DNA of 64,000 nucleotides, from NCBI GenBank assembly GCA_036227345.1, contig CP109468.1:8370001-8434000 (forward strand). The letters are read 5' to 3'. Numbering within the stretch: the first letter of the stretch is position 1; each line of letters begins with the position of its first letter. The position numbers were made by a program, and so were the translations under genes. Source of the stretch: Streptomyces sp. NBC_01463 (GTDB lineage: Bacteria > Actinomycetota > Actinomycetes > Streptomycetales > Streptomycetaceae). Below the pieces are notes generated by a model that worked only from the letters and a program-made list of their open reading frames with translations, was not told the origin of the DNA and ran no database searches. Positions 53,789 through 62,615 of the stretch are shown piece after piece.

Positions 53789-54706
53789 CGTGCCTGATCC
53801 TTACGTACGGAGGTACGGCTTCGGACTGCCTGCCGGCCGGGAGCGATGCCGCAGATCAAGGCGGCACGGAATGAGGTGTGGAGTGAACGGGCGTGTTCAG
53901 GGACACGCGCGGGAATTCGTATGGGCGGTGCCCCGCCCCGCAAGCCACTTCCCCCGGCGGCTCTGCTCTCGCCCAACTGCCACGCAAATCAAGCTTGTCG
54001 GTCGATGCGTACAGCAATGGCGGAGGCTTTTTCAGTAGAGCGGTGGGAGCGAGGGGGCCGACAGGAACAGAACCTACGACGATCTCGGGTGTCCACTGTT
54101 GCCTTCTCCGAACTTGTCCGCACTGTGAGACCGCCCGGAGGAAGGGTGATCTGCCGGCGCTCGTACGGTTACGGTCGCCGGACCGAACAGGCCGACTCAG
54201 GAGGCGAGTTGAGGTACCGGAAAGCAGTGGCGCCGCGAAGACACGTTGAATTTTGAAGGACACGAATTCGCTTTCCGGGCCATCGGCCGGGAAGGGCGTG
54301 AGCGGCCTGCGCGCTGTGCACACGCGCCCCGCTCGAGAAGTGACCGGCCTTCGGGTCGCCAGGGCGCCGCCGGCCTTGCTGCGGCCATTGCCGACATGAG
54401 TGCCAACAGGCCTGCTGAGCCGTACGAAGTCGAAGTACCCGGTCCTGACCCGCTCGCGAACACCGCCTCCGTCCATCCGTTCTGCCCTGCCCGCACATGC
54501 GGTTGGCGGGGCGCCTCCCGCAGGGTCAACCCCCCGGGGCGGGGCGCGGAAACCGGTGCCGTCGCGCCCCACCCGCGTGACCGGCACCGCCACGGCCGGG
54601 ACGGGTCAGGGACGTCCGGGTGATTCCGCGCGCCCCCATCCCGCACGGGACCGGCCGAGTGCCGGATGCCGCCGGCGCCGAGCTCACGATCGAACTGGAG
54701 TGACCC
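53789..54706. other. Large divergent intergenic region of the ATP-grasp cluster
   Basis: 918 bases between the two units. I saw no open frame with Streptomyces codon use. A weak small frame (54396-54623) and a 9-bp repeat CCGGAAAGC (54217) / GCTTTCCGG (54270) flanking an A/T-rich patch (TTGAATTTTGAAGG) are the only notable items. Both promoters and any regulator sites should lie here. Confidence 0.6.
54396..54623 (+). CDS. Possible small peptide gene (weak)
   Basis: 75 residues from ATG 54396, ending 83 bases before the ATP-grasp gene. The N-terminal part (acidic PYEVEVPGPDP, then CPARTC) could suggest a precursor peptide, but there is no ribosome site, the first 25 codons have poor third-position GC, and the C-terminus is low-complexity His/Arg/Gly. 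Listed only as a candidate; probably non-coding. Confidence 0.2.
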   Translation: MSANRPAEPYEVEVPGPDPLANTASVHPFCPARTCGWRGASRRVNPPGRGAETGAVAPHPRDRHRHGRDGSGTSG

Positions 54707-56002
54707 ATGACCGCGTCAGACATCAAGCGCATCGCGTACATCCGATCGATCCCGATCTCGCGCGCCGGCCCCTACATACCGGCGTTGGCCCGGACCGTCA
54801 CGGACACCGGCCGGGACGCCCACATCCTGTACACCGACGGTGACTGCGCCACCGAGGACTTCCCCGGCGGCACCTGGGAGAAGCTGCCCGAGGACGCCAC
54901 CCCCGACCAGATCGTCGAGCGAGTACTCGCCTGGGGTGCCGACGGCGTCGTCTCGCTGGCCTTCCCCGACGAGGCCGGGCTGCGCGACGCGGTGGTGAAG
55001 GCGAAACTCGCCCGGCACGGCATCCCGATGGTCTCCAACGGACTGGAACCCTCGCGGCTGCTGGCCGACAAATGGGAGACGAAGAAGATCCTGGCCGACC
55101 ACGGCCTGGACACCCCGCAGGGCATGCTCATCGACGGCACACTGCTGAAGAACGGTGCGGCCGAGGTCCCGGTCTACGCGGACATCATCCGGCTCAAGGC
55201 GGCGGAGATCGGCTTCCCGCTCCTCACCAAGGCGGTATGGGGAAGCTCGGGCAACGGCATCCGTTTCATCCGCGACCATGCGGATCTGGAGGAGTACCTG
55301 GCGACCCCCGACGAGGGGAACTTCGTCCTGGAACAGTGCGTCACCGGCGAGCTGTGCACGGTCGAACTCGTGGGAGCGGACGGCGAGTACGCCGTGCAGC
55401 CGCTCTGCTTCACCGGTCCGACCGGCGGCAAGCCCACCTTCGCCTTCTGGGAGCTGCGCTCATCGGCGCCACGCCCCGCGGACGACGCCGCCTTCGCGCC
55501 GGTCGCGGAGAAGCTGAAGAAGCTGTGCACCACCCTGGGCGTCACCGGTGTCATCAACCTGGACATCATCTACAGCCGCGGCACCTACTACGTCCTGGAG
55601 ATCAACCCACGGGTCTCCGGTGCCACCGCCCTCGGCGTGGCCGCCTCGGACCACAACACGTACCTGAGCATGACCGAGATCCTGCTCGGCCAGTGGAAGG
55701 CGCCGGCCGAGCCGGTGCTGCCCCGGCGCCGCTGGTCCCTGGAGTTCCCGGTCAACAACGTGACCGACGCCTTCACCAAGGAAGCCGAACAGGCCCTGGA
55801 CGTCGTACAGATCACCCCCACCCTCGTGGTCGACGGGCGCGAGTACGGCGGACTGATGATCGTCTCCTGCGAGTACGGCGCCGAGGCCGGCTTCCTCCGG
55901 CGGATCACGTCCCTGGACGCGGCCCACCACGTTCTCTCCCCGGCCATGCTGGCGCTGCTCGAAGGGCTGCTCGCCACCCCGGCCCCGCAGGCCGTCGGCT
56001 GA
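54707..56002 (+). CDS. ATP-grasp ligase (carbamoyl-phosphate-synthase / PylC-like)
   Basis: 431 residues, ATG 54707 (ACTGGAG upstream). Pre-ATP-grasp region with IAYIRSIPISRAGPYIPAL, ATP-binding DKWETKKILADHGLDTP and GFPLLTKAVWGSSGNGI, EQCVTGELCTVELV, and metal site YYVLEINPRVSGATAL. Distinct from the other two ATP-grasp proteins. Heads the rightward unit, followed by a 2OG dioxygenase, exporters, ferredoxin and a FemAB-like transferase. Probably joins amino acids or a side-chain amine. Confidence 0.9.
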   Translation: MTASDIKRIAYIRSIPISRAGPYIPALARTVTDTGRDAHILYTDGDCATEDFPGGTWEKLPEDATPDQIVERVLAWGADGVVSLAFPDEAGLRDAVVKAKLARHGIPMVSNGLEPSRLLADKWETKKILADHGLDTPQGMLIDGTLLKNGAAEVPVYADIIRLKAAEIGFPLLTKAVWGSSGNGIRFIRDHADLEEYLATPDEGNFVLEQCVTGELCTVELVGADGEYAVQPLCFTGPTGGKPTFAFWELRSSAPRPADDAAFAPVAEKLKKLCTTLGVTGVINLDIIYSRGTYYVLEINPRVSGATALGVAASDHNTYLSMTEILLGQWKAPAEPVLPRRRWSLEFPVNNVTDAFTKEAEQALDVVQITPTLVVDGREYGGLMIVSCEYGAEAGFLRRITSLDAAHHVLSPAMLALLEGLLATPAPQAVG

Positions 56003-56055
56003 CCGGCGGATCCAGTGTCCTCGGCCCCGCCCCGCACGAAAGGCCTCTACGCCCG

Positions 56056-56757
56056 ATGTCCGATCCGTACGTCCACCTGCCTGCCGCCGACGTCCTGGAG
56101 TCCCTCGCCGCACACGGCGAGTCCGAGATCAAACAGCTCCGGGAGTCCTGGGACGGCCTCCGGGCCGACCGCTACCTGAAGGACGGCGCCGGCTACCGCC
56201 GTCGCCGCTACAGCGAATTCCACCTGACCGGCAAGGGCCTGGTCCGCGCCCCGCACGGAGCGTTCCGCCAGGCACTGGCGGTCAACCCCCTGCACGGCGG
56301 GGTGGACCGGGAGTTCGCGCCCATCGAGCAGGAGGTGGCGGCCTCGCCCCTGCTCACCGCTCTCGTCCGCACGCTCCTCGCCCGGCTCCCCGGCACCTTC
56401 GACATCGACTCCGGCGCCATCGGCATCCACCAGATCCGCATCCTCGCCTCCCGCGACTCCGAGGGACTGCCGGCGCCGGAGGGCGTGCACGAGGACGGCC
56501 ACCACTTCGTCGCCCAAGTCCTCATGCGCAGGCAGGACGTCCGCGGTGGTGTGTCCCAGTTGTACGGCCGGGACAGGAGCCCGCTCCTGCGCACACTGCT
56601 CAGCGAGCCCTTCGACACGCTCATCATCGACGACCGGCGCGTGTTCCACGGTGTGTCGCCGGTCGAGGTGACCGACGGGATGCCCGTGGGGGTGAGGGAC
56701 ATGCTGCTCGTCGACTTCTTCCCGCGCGGTGGCGAGCCGGACGGGGCGGGTGCATGA
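56056..56757 (+). CDS. 2-oxoglutarate/Fe(II) dioxygenase (isoleucine-dioxygenase family)
   Basis: 233 residues, ATG 56056. The PF10014-type core has EGVHEDGHHFV (metal His and Asp) and distal His in RRVFHGVSPVEVTDG, with a final Arg for 2-oxoglutarate in VRDMLLVDFFPRGG. The family hydroxylates free amino acids such as isoleucine, leucine or methionine. Next to an ATP-grasp ligase, it probably makes a hydroxy-amino-acid building block or modifies the product. Confidence 0.88.
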   Translation: MSDPYVHLPAADVLESLAAHGESEIKQLRESWDGLRADRYLKDGAGYRRRRYSEFHLTGKGLVRAPHGAFRQALAVNPLHGGVDREFAPIEQEVAASPLLTALVRTLLARLPGTFDIDSGAIGIHQIRILASRDSEGLPAPEGVHEDGHHFVAQVLMRRQDVRGGVSQLYGRDRSPLLRTLLSEPFDTLIIDDRRVFHGVSPVEVTDGMPVGVRDMLLVDFFPRGGEPDGAGA

Positions 56758-56872
56758 GCCCGCTGCCGGGCCGGCCGGACACCCGTGACGTTCCGTCGGG
56801 TGGCAAGGGCGTCGACGGGACGGGCCGAAGCCGCCGGGGAGCGGCCGGCTCCGGTGACCGCGGAGGGCCGCG

Positions 56873-58150
56873 ATGAGAGGGCGGGAGGTCCTGGAGAAGT
56901 GGGGGCTGCCCGACCTGGCGGGGAACGGCCGCTTCGTCTCCGCGAACATCATGGACAGCCTCGGCAACGGGCTGGTTCTCGCCTTCACCGTCATCTACTT
57001 CACCACCACGACCTCGCTGTCGCTCGGCTCGATCGGCGCCGCCCTGTCGCTGGGGCAGTTGCTCGCCCTGCCCACCCCCGTACTGGCGGGCTCACTGATC
57101 GACCGGCTCGGCGCCCGCAAGGTCGTCATCGCCGCCAACCTCATCTCGGCGGCCGGCTTCACCGCCTTCCTGGCAGCGGACACCGTAGGGAAGATCGTCG
57201 TCGTCCAGTTCGTCGTCCAGGCGGGCTCCAGCATCTACTGGACCGCCGGCCGCGGCCTCGTCCTCCTGGCCGCACACAGTCACGACCAGGCCCGCTGGTT
57301 CGGCTTCATCGGCGCGCTGCGCAACATCGGGGGCGGGTTCGGAGCGGCCGTCGCCTCGCTGGCCCTCGCGGTCGGCAGCGACTGGATCCGGCTGCTGATC
57401 GTGGTCAACGCGGCCAGTTTCGTGATCGCCGCATGCCTGATCGCCGGCTGGCGACCCGTGACGGAGGACCGGTCGCCCCGGCACATCCGTACGCGGAAGG
57501 GCGAGGGGTACGCCGTCGTACTGCGCGACACGCGCTACCTGCGGCTGGTCCTCGCGAACCTGGCATTCGTGCTCGCCGCGAGCGTGCTGCCGGTCCTTCT
57601 CGCCGTCTACCTCACCGAATCCCTGCACGTCGCCACGTGGCTGGTGGGAGCCTGCACGGTCGGCAACATGGCCCTCGTCGCTCTCGTGCAGACCCTCGTC
57701 GCCCGGATGACCGAACGCCGCCGCCCGACCCGGGTACTGGCACTGGCCGGTGTGGTCAACGCCGTCGCGTTCACCGTGTTCGGGCTGCTGCTCGCGGTGC
57801 CCGGCTGGGTCGTCGTCGCAGGCCTGGTGCCGGCGATGGCGGCGTTCACGGTTGCCGAGATGCTCAGCGTGCCGTCGAGCGGCGAGCTGAGCGCCTCCCT
57901 GGCACCGGAGCACATCCGGGGCCGCTACCTCGGCGCCTTCCAGCTGTCCTGGACCCTCGGGAACGCCATGGCCCCGGCTCTGCTCACCATGCTCCTGGGG
58001 CACGGGCCCGCCTGGCCCTGGGTGGTCCTCGGGGCGCTGAACCTGCTGGTGGTGCCGCTGGTGCTGAGCCTCGGCGACGCCCCTGCGCAGGACGGTCCAC
58101 GGACGGAGAAGGCCGCCGCCCCCACAGCCGAGCCGGTCGAACGCCCTTAG
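56873..58150 (+). CDS. MFS exporter (cluster, first)
   Basis: 425 residues. DHA3-like MFS with IMDSLGNGLVLAFTVIYFTTT, GSLIDRLGARKVVIAANL and PEHIRGRYLGAFQLSW. ATG 56873 chosen. Likely exports the cluster product and may also give self-protection. Confidence 0.9.
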   Translation: MRGREVLEKWGLPDLAGNGRFVSANIMDSLGNGLVLAFTVIYFTTTTSLSLGSIGAALSLGQLLALPTPVLAGSLIDRLGARKVVIAANLISAAGFTAFLAADTVGKIVVVQFVVQAGSSIYWTAGRGLVLLAAHSHDQARWFGFIGALRNIGGGFGAAVASLALAVGSDWIRLLIVVNAASFVIAACLIAGWRPVTEDRSPRHIRTRKGEGYAVVLRDTRYLRLVLANLAFVLAASVLPVLLAVYLTESLHVATWLVGACTVGNMALVALVQTLVARMTERRRPTRVLALAGVVNAVAFTVFGLLLAVPGWVVVAGLVPAMAAFTVAEMLSVPSSGELSASLAPEHIRGRYLGAFQLSWTLGNAMAPALLTMLLGHGPAWPWVVLGALNLLVVPLVLSLGDAPAQDGPRTEKAAAPTAEPVERP

Positions 58151-58210
58151 TGAACTCCCTTTGTCAAAGCCCCTGTTGAACCCGTCGCCCATCCGATTGG
58201 ATACGATCAA

Positions 58211-59467
58211 GTGCCGGCATTCACTGGCCTTCGGGCAGTCACACAGATCGCGGGCCCCGCGCTGCCCGTCATCTCCTTCGCGGCGCGCCTGCCCGCAGCG
58301 ATCTGCCCCATCGCCACTCTCCTGATGCTGACCGAGCTGGACAGCATCGGCACCGCGGGAATCGCGGCCGGAATGCTGTGGACCGGCCAGGCCGTGGGCG
58401 GCCCGTTCCTCGGCCGCTACGCCGACCGCCGAGGCCACCGGCCCGTCATCCTGGCAGCCTCCCTCGCGAACGCGGCCGCCCTGGCTCTGTTCGTCGCAGC
58501 GGCGCTCACCGGCACGCCGCTCGTCGTACAAGCCGTGCTCGCCGCGGTCGTCGGTCTCACCGTGCCGCAGATCGGGCCGCTCTCCAGGACACGGTGGGTG
58601 GTGCTGACCGGACCTGCCGACGGGAAGGCCGGCACGGGCACCCGGGAACTGACCCGCCGCGCGCTCTCCTTCGACACCGCAGTCGACGAACTCAGCTTCA
58701 TGGCAGGACCCGCCCTCGCCGGGATGACCGTGGTCCTGATCCACCCCGCGGCCGGACTCGTCCTGGCGGGAGCGGTCATCGCCGTCTTCGGGACCCTCTT
58801 CGCCCTCCACCCCACGGCCCCACGGGGCAGAACCACACAGACCTCCGCACGCGGGAGGCTGCTGCATCCCGCACTGATCGCCGTCTTCGCCATGGCGCTG
58901 CTCCAGGGAATGATCTGGGGAAGCGCCAACGCCGGCACGAGCGCACTCTCCGAACACCTCGGCGACACCGGAATGGCCGGTCTGGTGTGGGGCGCGATGG
59001 CGGTGACCAGCTCACTCATCGGCCTCGCCATGACGATGCGTCCGAGCGCGATGGAGCTGACACTCCAGCTCCGTCTCGCCATCGCCGCGCAGGCGCTCCT
59101 CCTGCTCCCGCTGCTCCTCGTCGACAGCTTCATCGGCGCCACCGCGGCCATCGCAGGTATCGGGTTCGCGGTGGCCCCGCACCTCATCGCGGTGTTCAAC
59201 CTCGGGGAACACATCGCCCCGATGGAGCGCATGGGGGAAGCCATGGCCTTCCTCGGCAGCGGACTCATCATCGGCCAGGGCGTCGCCGCACTGGCGGCAG
59301 GACAGCTGGCCGAGCACTACGGCCACCACAGCGCCTTCCTGCTCACCTGCGCCTCGGGAGCGGCAGCGCTCGTCGTCGCCCTCGTCTGCGTACGCCCCGG
59401 AATCATCGAAACGCACCGCGCCCCCCGCGCGGCGGAGAGCGGACTCGCCGAAGCCTCCGCCGGCTGA
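58211..59467 (+). CDS. MFS exporter (cluster, second)
   Basis: 418 residues, GTG 58211. Different MFS subgroup: PALPVISFAARLPAAICPIATLLM, GRYADRRGHRPVILAASL, and FMAGPALAGMTV. A TTGAAC (58176) and GGATACGAT just before the start suggest a leaderless or near-leaderless second promoter here. Two exporters in tandem are unusual and may handle product and intermediate separately. Confidence 0.88.
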   Translation: MPAFTGLRAVTQIAGPALPVISFAARLPAAICPIATLLMLTELDSIGTAGIAAGMLWTGQAVGGPFLGRYADRRGHRPVILAASLANAAALALFVAAALTGTPLVVQAVLAAVVGLTVPQIGPLSRTRWVVLTGPADGKAGTGTRELTRRALSFDTAVDELSFMAGPALAGMTVVLIHPAAGLVLAGAVIAVFGTLFALHPTAPRGRTTQTSARGRLLHPALIAVFAMALLQGMIWGSANAGTSALSEHLGDTGMAGLVWGAMAVTSSLIGLAMTMRPSAMELTLQLRLAIAAQALLLLPLLLVDSFIGATAAIAGIGFAVAPHLIAVFNLGEHIAPMERMGEAMAFLGSGLIIGQGVAALAAGQLAEHYGHHSAFLLTCASGAAALVVALVCVRPGIIETHRAPRAAESGLAEASAG

Positions 59468-59514
59468 CCCCGCGCAACTGCCCGGACGGCCTCGCGCCGG
59501 AGAGAGGAAACCCG

Positions 59515-59820
59515 ATGACGTACGTCATTGCAGAGCCATGTGTGGACCTCAAGGACAAGGCCTGCATCGAGGAGTGTCCCGTCGACTGCATCTACGAGGG
59601 CCGGCGGTCCCTGTACATCCACCCGGACGAATGCGTCGACTGCGGAGCCTGCGAGCCGGTCTGCCCGGTCGAGGCGATCTTCTACGAGGACGACACCCCG
59701 GAGGAGTGGAAGGACTACTACAAAGCGAACGTCGAGTTCTTCGACGACCTGGGATCGCCCGGTGGCGCCGCGCGGCTCGGCCCGATCGACAAGGACCACC
59801 CCCATGTCGCGGCGCGATGA
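59515..59820 (+). CDS. fdxA: 7Fe ferredoxin (FdxA type)
   Basis: 101 residues, ATG 59515 after GAGAGG. Cysteines in CVDLKDKACIEECPVDC and CVDCGACEPVCPVEA give one 3Fe-4S and one 4Fe-4S cluster. A soluble electron carrier; in this cluster it could feed the radical SAM enzyme or another redox step. It lies 47 bases after the MFS gene. Confidence 0.93.
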   Translation: MTYVIAEPCVDLKDKACIEECPVDCIYEGRRSLYIHPDECVDCGACEPVCPVEAIFYEDDTPEEWKDYYKANVEFFDDLGSPGGAARLGPIDKDHPHVAAR

Positions 59821-59850
59821 CATGGCGGCCGGCGCCGCGGAGGTGCGGCC

Positions 59851-60852
59851 GTGAACCTCACCCTCGTCGACGACATACGGCGCATCCCCGCCCACTCATG
59901 GGACGCGCTGTCCGGTCCGGCGGGCCTCTACCTCTGCCACCAGTGGCTCGCCGCCCAGCAGGACGATCCCACCGCCCAGGTCCGGTACGCACTGGTCCAC
60001 GATGACGGCCTGCTGATCGCCGCCGTCCCGCTCCACGTGGTCGACAGCGAGCCCAACGACCTCTACCGCGTGCACGAGGTCGTCCCCGGCAGGCCTCCGG
60101 TCAGGACCCTCCTGGCGGGCGCCCGCCGCGGCTACCTGAACGCCCCGCTCCTGCACCCCGCCCTCACCCCTGACCGCAGGCGCGAGGCGCTGCACCACCT
60201 CGTGACGGCGGTCCGGTCCCTCGCCGCCGCCGAGCAGGCCCAGCCGTGGTGGCTGTACGTCACCGACACGGCGGCCACCGAACTCGCCGACGTCTGCGGG
60301 ACCGAGCCCGTGCGGCTGAACGAGGACGCCCGCATCCCGCTTCCCGGCAGCACCTTCGCGGACTACCTCGCCGGCCTGCCCTCCAGACGACGCGTCGCCA
60401 TCCGCCGCGAACGCCGCGCGTTCGCGGAAGCCGGATACGAGCTGCGCACGCTACGTCTCTCCCAGTGCGCCGAGGCCGTCGGCGCACTGGCCGCACAACT
60501 CCAGGCCCGCCACGGCCACCCGGCCGACCCCGCCTTCATGACGCGGCTCATGCGCGACCAGGCCGACGGCATGGCCGACAGCGGAGTCGTCATCGCCGCC
60601 TTCGCCGAAGAACACATGGTCGCCTTCAGCCTCTTCTACCGCCACGCGGGAACCCTCTGGCTCCGCTCCACCGGATACGACTACGCGCAACTGCGAGGAG
60701 CACACGAGTACTTCAACCTGGTCTACTACCTCCCCATCGAGGACGCCTACGCCCAAGGCGCCACCGCGCTCCACCTCGGCATGGAGTCCCTCAGGGCCAA
60801 AACCCTCAGGGGAGCGGTCACTTCGCCGCTGTGGGCGCTCGAAGGGTCCTGA
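59851..60852 (+). CDS. FemAB/GNAT-like peptidoglycan-type transferase (DUF482-like)
   Basis: 333 residues, GTG 59851. Double-GNAT fold of the FemAB/peptidogalycan group: HSWDALSGPAGLYLCHQWL, YLAGLPSRRRVAIRRERRAF, and YDYAQLRGAHEYFNLVYYLPIEDAYAQGATALHLGMES. Some members transfer aminoacyl groups from tRNA; others are acyl-CoA dependent. Last gene of the rightward unit. Could add an amino acid using aminoacyl-tRNA, which would be notable beside ATP-grasp ligases. Confidence 0.82.
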   Translation: MNLTLVDDIRRIPAHSWDALSGPAGLYLCHQWLAAQQDDPTAQVRYALVHDDGLLIAAVPLHVVDSEPNDLYRVHEVVPGRPPVRTLLAGARRGYLNAPLLHPALTPDRRREALHHLVTAVRSLAAAEQAQPWWLYVTDTAATELADVCGTEPVRLNEDARIPLPGSTFADYLAGLPSRRRVAIRRERRAFAEAGYELRTLRLSQCAEAVGALAAQLQARHGHPADPAFMTRLMRDQADGMADSGVVIAAFAEEHMVAFSLFYRHAGTLWLRSTGYDYAQLRGAHEYFNLVYYLPIEDAYAQGATALHLGMESLRAKTLRGAVTSPLWALEGS

Positions 60853-60895
60853 CCTGACGACCCTGTTCCTGCGACGAGGCCGTAGGGTCCCTCGA

Positions 60896-61546
60896 ATGCG
60901 TATGTATCTCTCCTCCTTCCGCATGGGGAACCATCCCGACCAGCTGCTCGCCCTCCTGGACGCGCCCGGGCCCGCCGACATTGCGGTGATCGCCAACGCG
61001 ACGGACGACCAGCCCCCGGACCGACGCGCTGCCGGGGTGCGGCGGGAGACGGAGGCCCTCCACTCGATCGGGCTTCGGCCGGCCGAGATCGACCTGCGCG
61101 CGTACTTCGGCAGGCCGAGGGAGGACGTCGAGGCCGCGTTCGCCCCCTACCCTGCCGTCTGGGTGCGCGGCGGCAACGTGTTCATGCTCCGCCACGCCCT
61201 CGCCCGCAGCGGAGCGGACGCCGTGCTCGGCGCGCGGCTGCGCCGGGACGACCTGGTGTACGGCGGCTACAGCGCGGGCGCCTGCGTGCTCGCACCGAGT
61301 CTGCGCGGCCTGGAGCAGTGCGACGATCCGAACGCGGTCACGGAGACCTACGGCGATCCGGTCACCTGGGACGGGCTGGGCCTCCTGGACCACGTCGTGG
61401 TGCCGCACATCGACTCGCCCGGCCACCCCGAGTCCGAAGTTCTCGGACGGGTGGCCGCCGACTACCGCGCGAAGGGGATCGCGCACCGGACCCTGCGCGA
61501 CGGTCAGGTGCTGGTGGCCAAGGACGGCCGCACACGGGTCTGCTGA
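60896..61546 (+). CDS. pepE: Peptidase E (S51), type 1 glutamine-amidotransferase-like
   Basis: 216 residues. S51 fold with VWVRGGNVFMLRHAL, nucleophile GGYSAGA (Ser126) and PHIDSPGHPE. Cleaves Asp-X dipeptides in the classic enzyme. Its last 43 bases overlap the end of the convergent araC gene. Confidence 0.88.
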   Translation: MRMYLSSFRMGNHPDQLLALLDAPGPADIAVIANATDDQPPDRRAAGVRRETEALHSIGLRPAEIDLRAYFGRPREDVEAAFAPYPAVWVRGGNVFMLRHALARSGADAVLGARLRRDDLVYGGYSAGACVLAPSLRGLEQCDDPNAVTETYGDPVTWDGLGLLDHVVVPHIDSPGHPESEVLGRVAADYRAKGIAHRTLRDGQVLVAKDGRTRVC

Positions 61547-61953
61547 GGCCCGGTCGCCTGCCTCACCACGCGCGGCGCCGCCGCCGTCGCGCGGAGCCGG
61601 TACACGTCGGGCTGCATGCCGACGAGCTCGGTGAAGCGGGTGCTGAAGGTGCCGGTCGACGGGCAGCCGACGGCGAAGCAGACCTCGGTGATGCTGAGGC
61701 CACCGTGCCACAGCAGCACCGAGGCGCGCTCGACACGACGGGCCATCAGGTACGCGTACGGAGACCTGCCGTAGGCCAGCCGGAAGGACCGGCCCAGCTC
61801 TCCGGCGGTCATGCCCGCGTCGGCGGCGAGGGTTTCGACGTTCAGGGGGCGCGCGTACTCCCTGTCTATTCGGTCGCGGACACGGCGTAGCCGCGCCAGG
61901 TCGCTGAGGCGCTGCGCCGCGAGGCGCGCCCGCCCCCACGAGGGGTGACACAT
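61504..61953 (-). CDS. AraC-type DNA-binding protein
   Basis: 149 residues from ATG 61953 (GGAG 7 bases upstream). Only the C-terminal AraC helix-turn-helix pair is present (PLNVETLAADAGMTAGELGRSFRLAYGRSPYAYLM; SITEVCFAVGCPSTGTFSTRFTELVG). Downstream of a VOC gene and probably co-transcribed with it. Confidence 0.88.
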   Translation of the reverse strand: MCHPSWGRARLAAQRLSDLARLRRVRDRIDREYARPLNVETLAADAGMTAGELGRSFRLAYGRSPYAYLMARRVERASVLLWHGGLSITEVCFAVGCPSTGTFSTRFTELVGMQPDVYRLRATAAAPRVVRQATGPQQTRVRPSLATST

Positions 61954-62029
61954 GCGTGAACTCCGTTCGTCGGGGTCCGTGGGCACTCCGGTCCCGGCCT
62001 GGCCGGAGACGGTGCGGGTGCCGGACGGA

Positions 62030-62449
62030 TCAGCGAAGTTCCTGGATGCGGACCAGGTTGCCCGCGGGGTCGCGGAAGGCGCAGTCGCGGATGCCGTAGG
62101 GCTGCTCGGTCGGCTCCTGGACCACCTCGGTGTCGCCGGCCCGGACCTTCGCGAACGTACCGTCGAGATCCGGCGTGGCCAGCAGGATCCAGCCATAGGT
62201 GCCCTTGGCCATCATCTCGGTGATCGTGCGGCGCTCGTCCTCGGTGATGCCGGGGTCGACGGCGGGCGGCGCGAGCAGGATGGACGTACTGGGCTGACCG
62301 GCCGGACCGACCGTGATCCAGCGCATCTTGCCCTGGCCGACATCGCTGCGGACCTCGAAGCCGAGTACGTCGCGGTAGAAGGCCACGGAGGCGTCCGGGT
62401 CGTCGTGCGGGAGGAAGCTCGTGTGAATGCTGATGTCCATGGCGATCAT
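62030..62449 (-). CDS. VOC/glyoxalase-family protein
   Basis: 139 residues (ATG 62449; 62440 is an alternative). VOC fold with SVAFYRDVLGFEVRSDVG, ATPDLDGTFAKVRAG and CAFRDPAGNLVRIQE, suggesting a metal-binding dioxygenase or resistance-type protein. Followed 76 bases later by araC. Confidence 0.88.
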   Translation of the reverse strand: MIAMDISIHTSFLPHDDPDASVAFYRDVLGFEVRSDVGQGKMRWITVGPAGQPSTSILLAPPAVDPGITEDERRTITEMMAKGTYGWILLATPDLDGTFAKVRAGDTEVVQEPTEQPYGIRDCAFRDPAGNLVRIQELR

Positions 62450-62615
62450 GCTAGATCCGGCCCCATGGCCCGCGCTTCTCGATTCCTGACCGATCCGGCC
62501 GATCGGGTCGCGCGTCCCACGGCGCTCCGCCGGTTCGTTGGGCCGGGGTGGTGTCGGAGCCCGCTGGTAGCGTGCCGCATCCGGGTGAAACGATCATGAG
62601 GGGACGGCGAGGGCT

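Noticed and set aside
53856..54593. 245-codon leftward open frame in the divergent gap
   Set aside because: No family features, poor codon bias and no ribosome site; left as intergenic.
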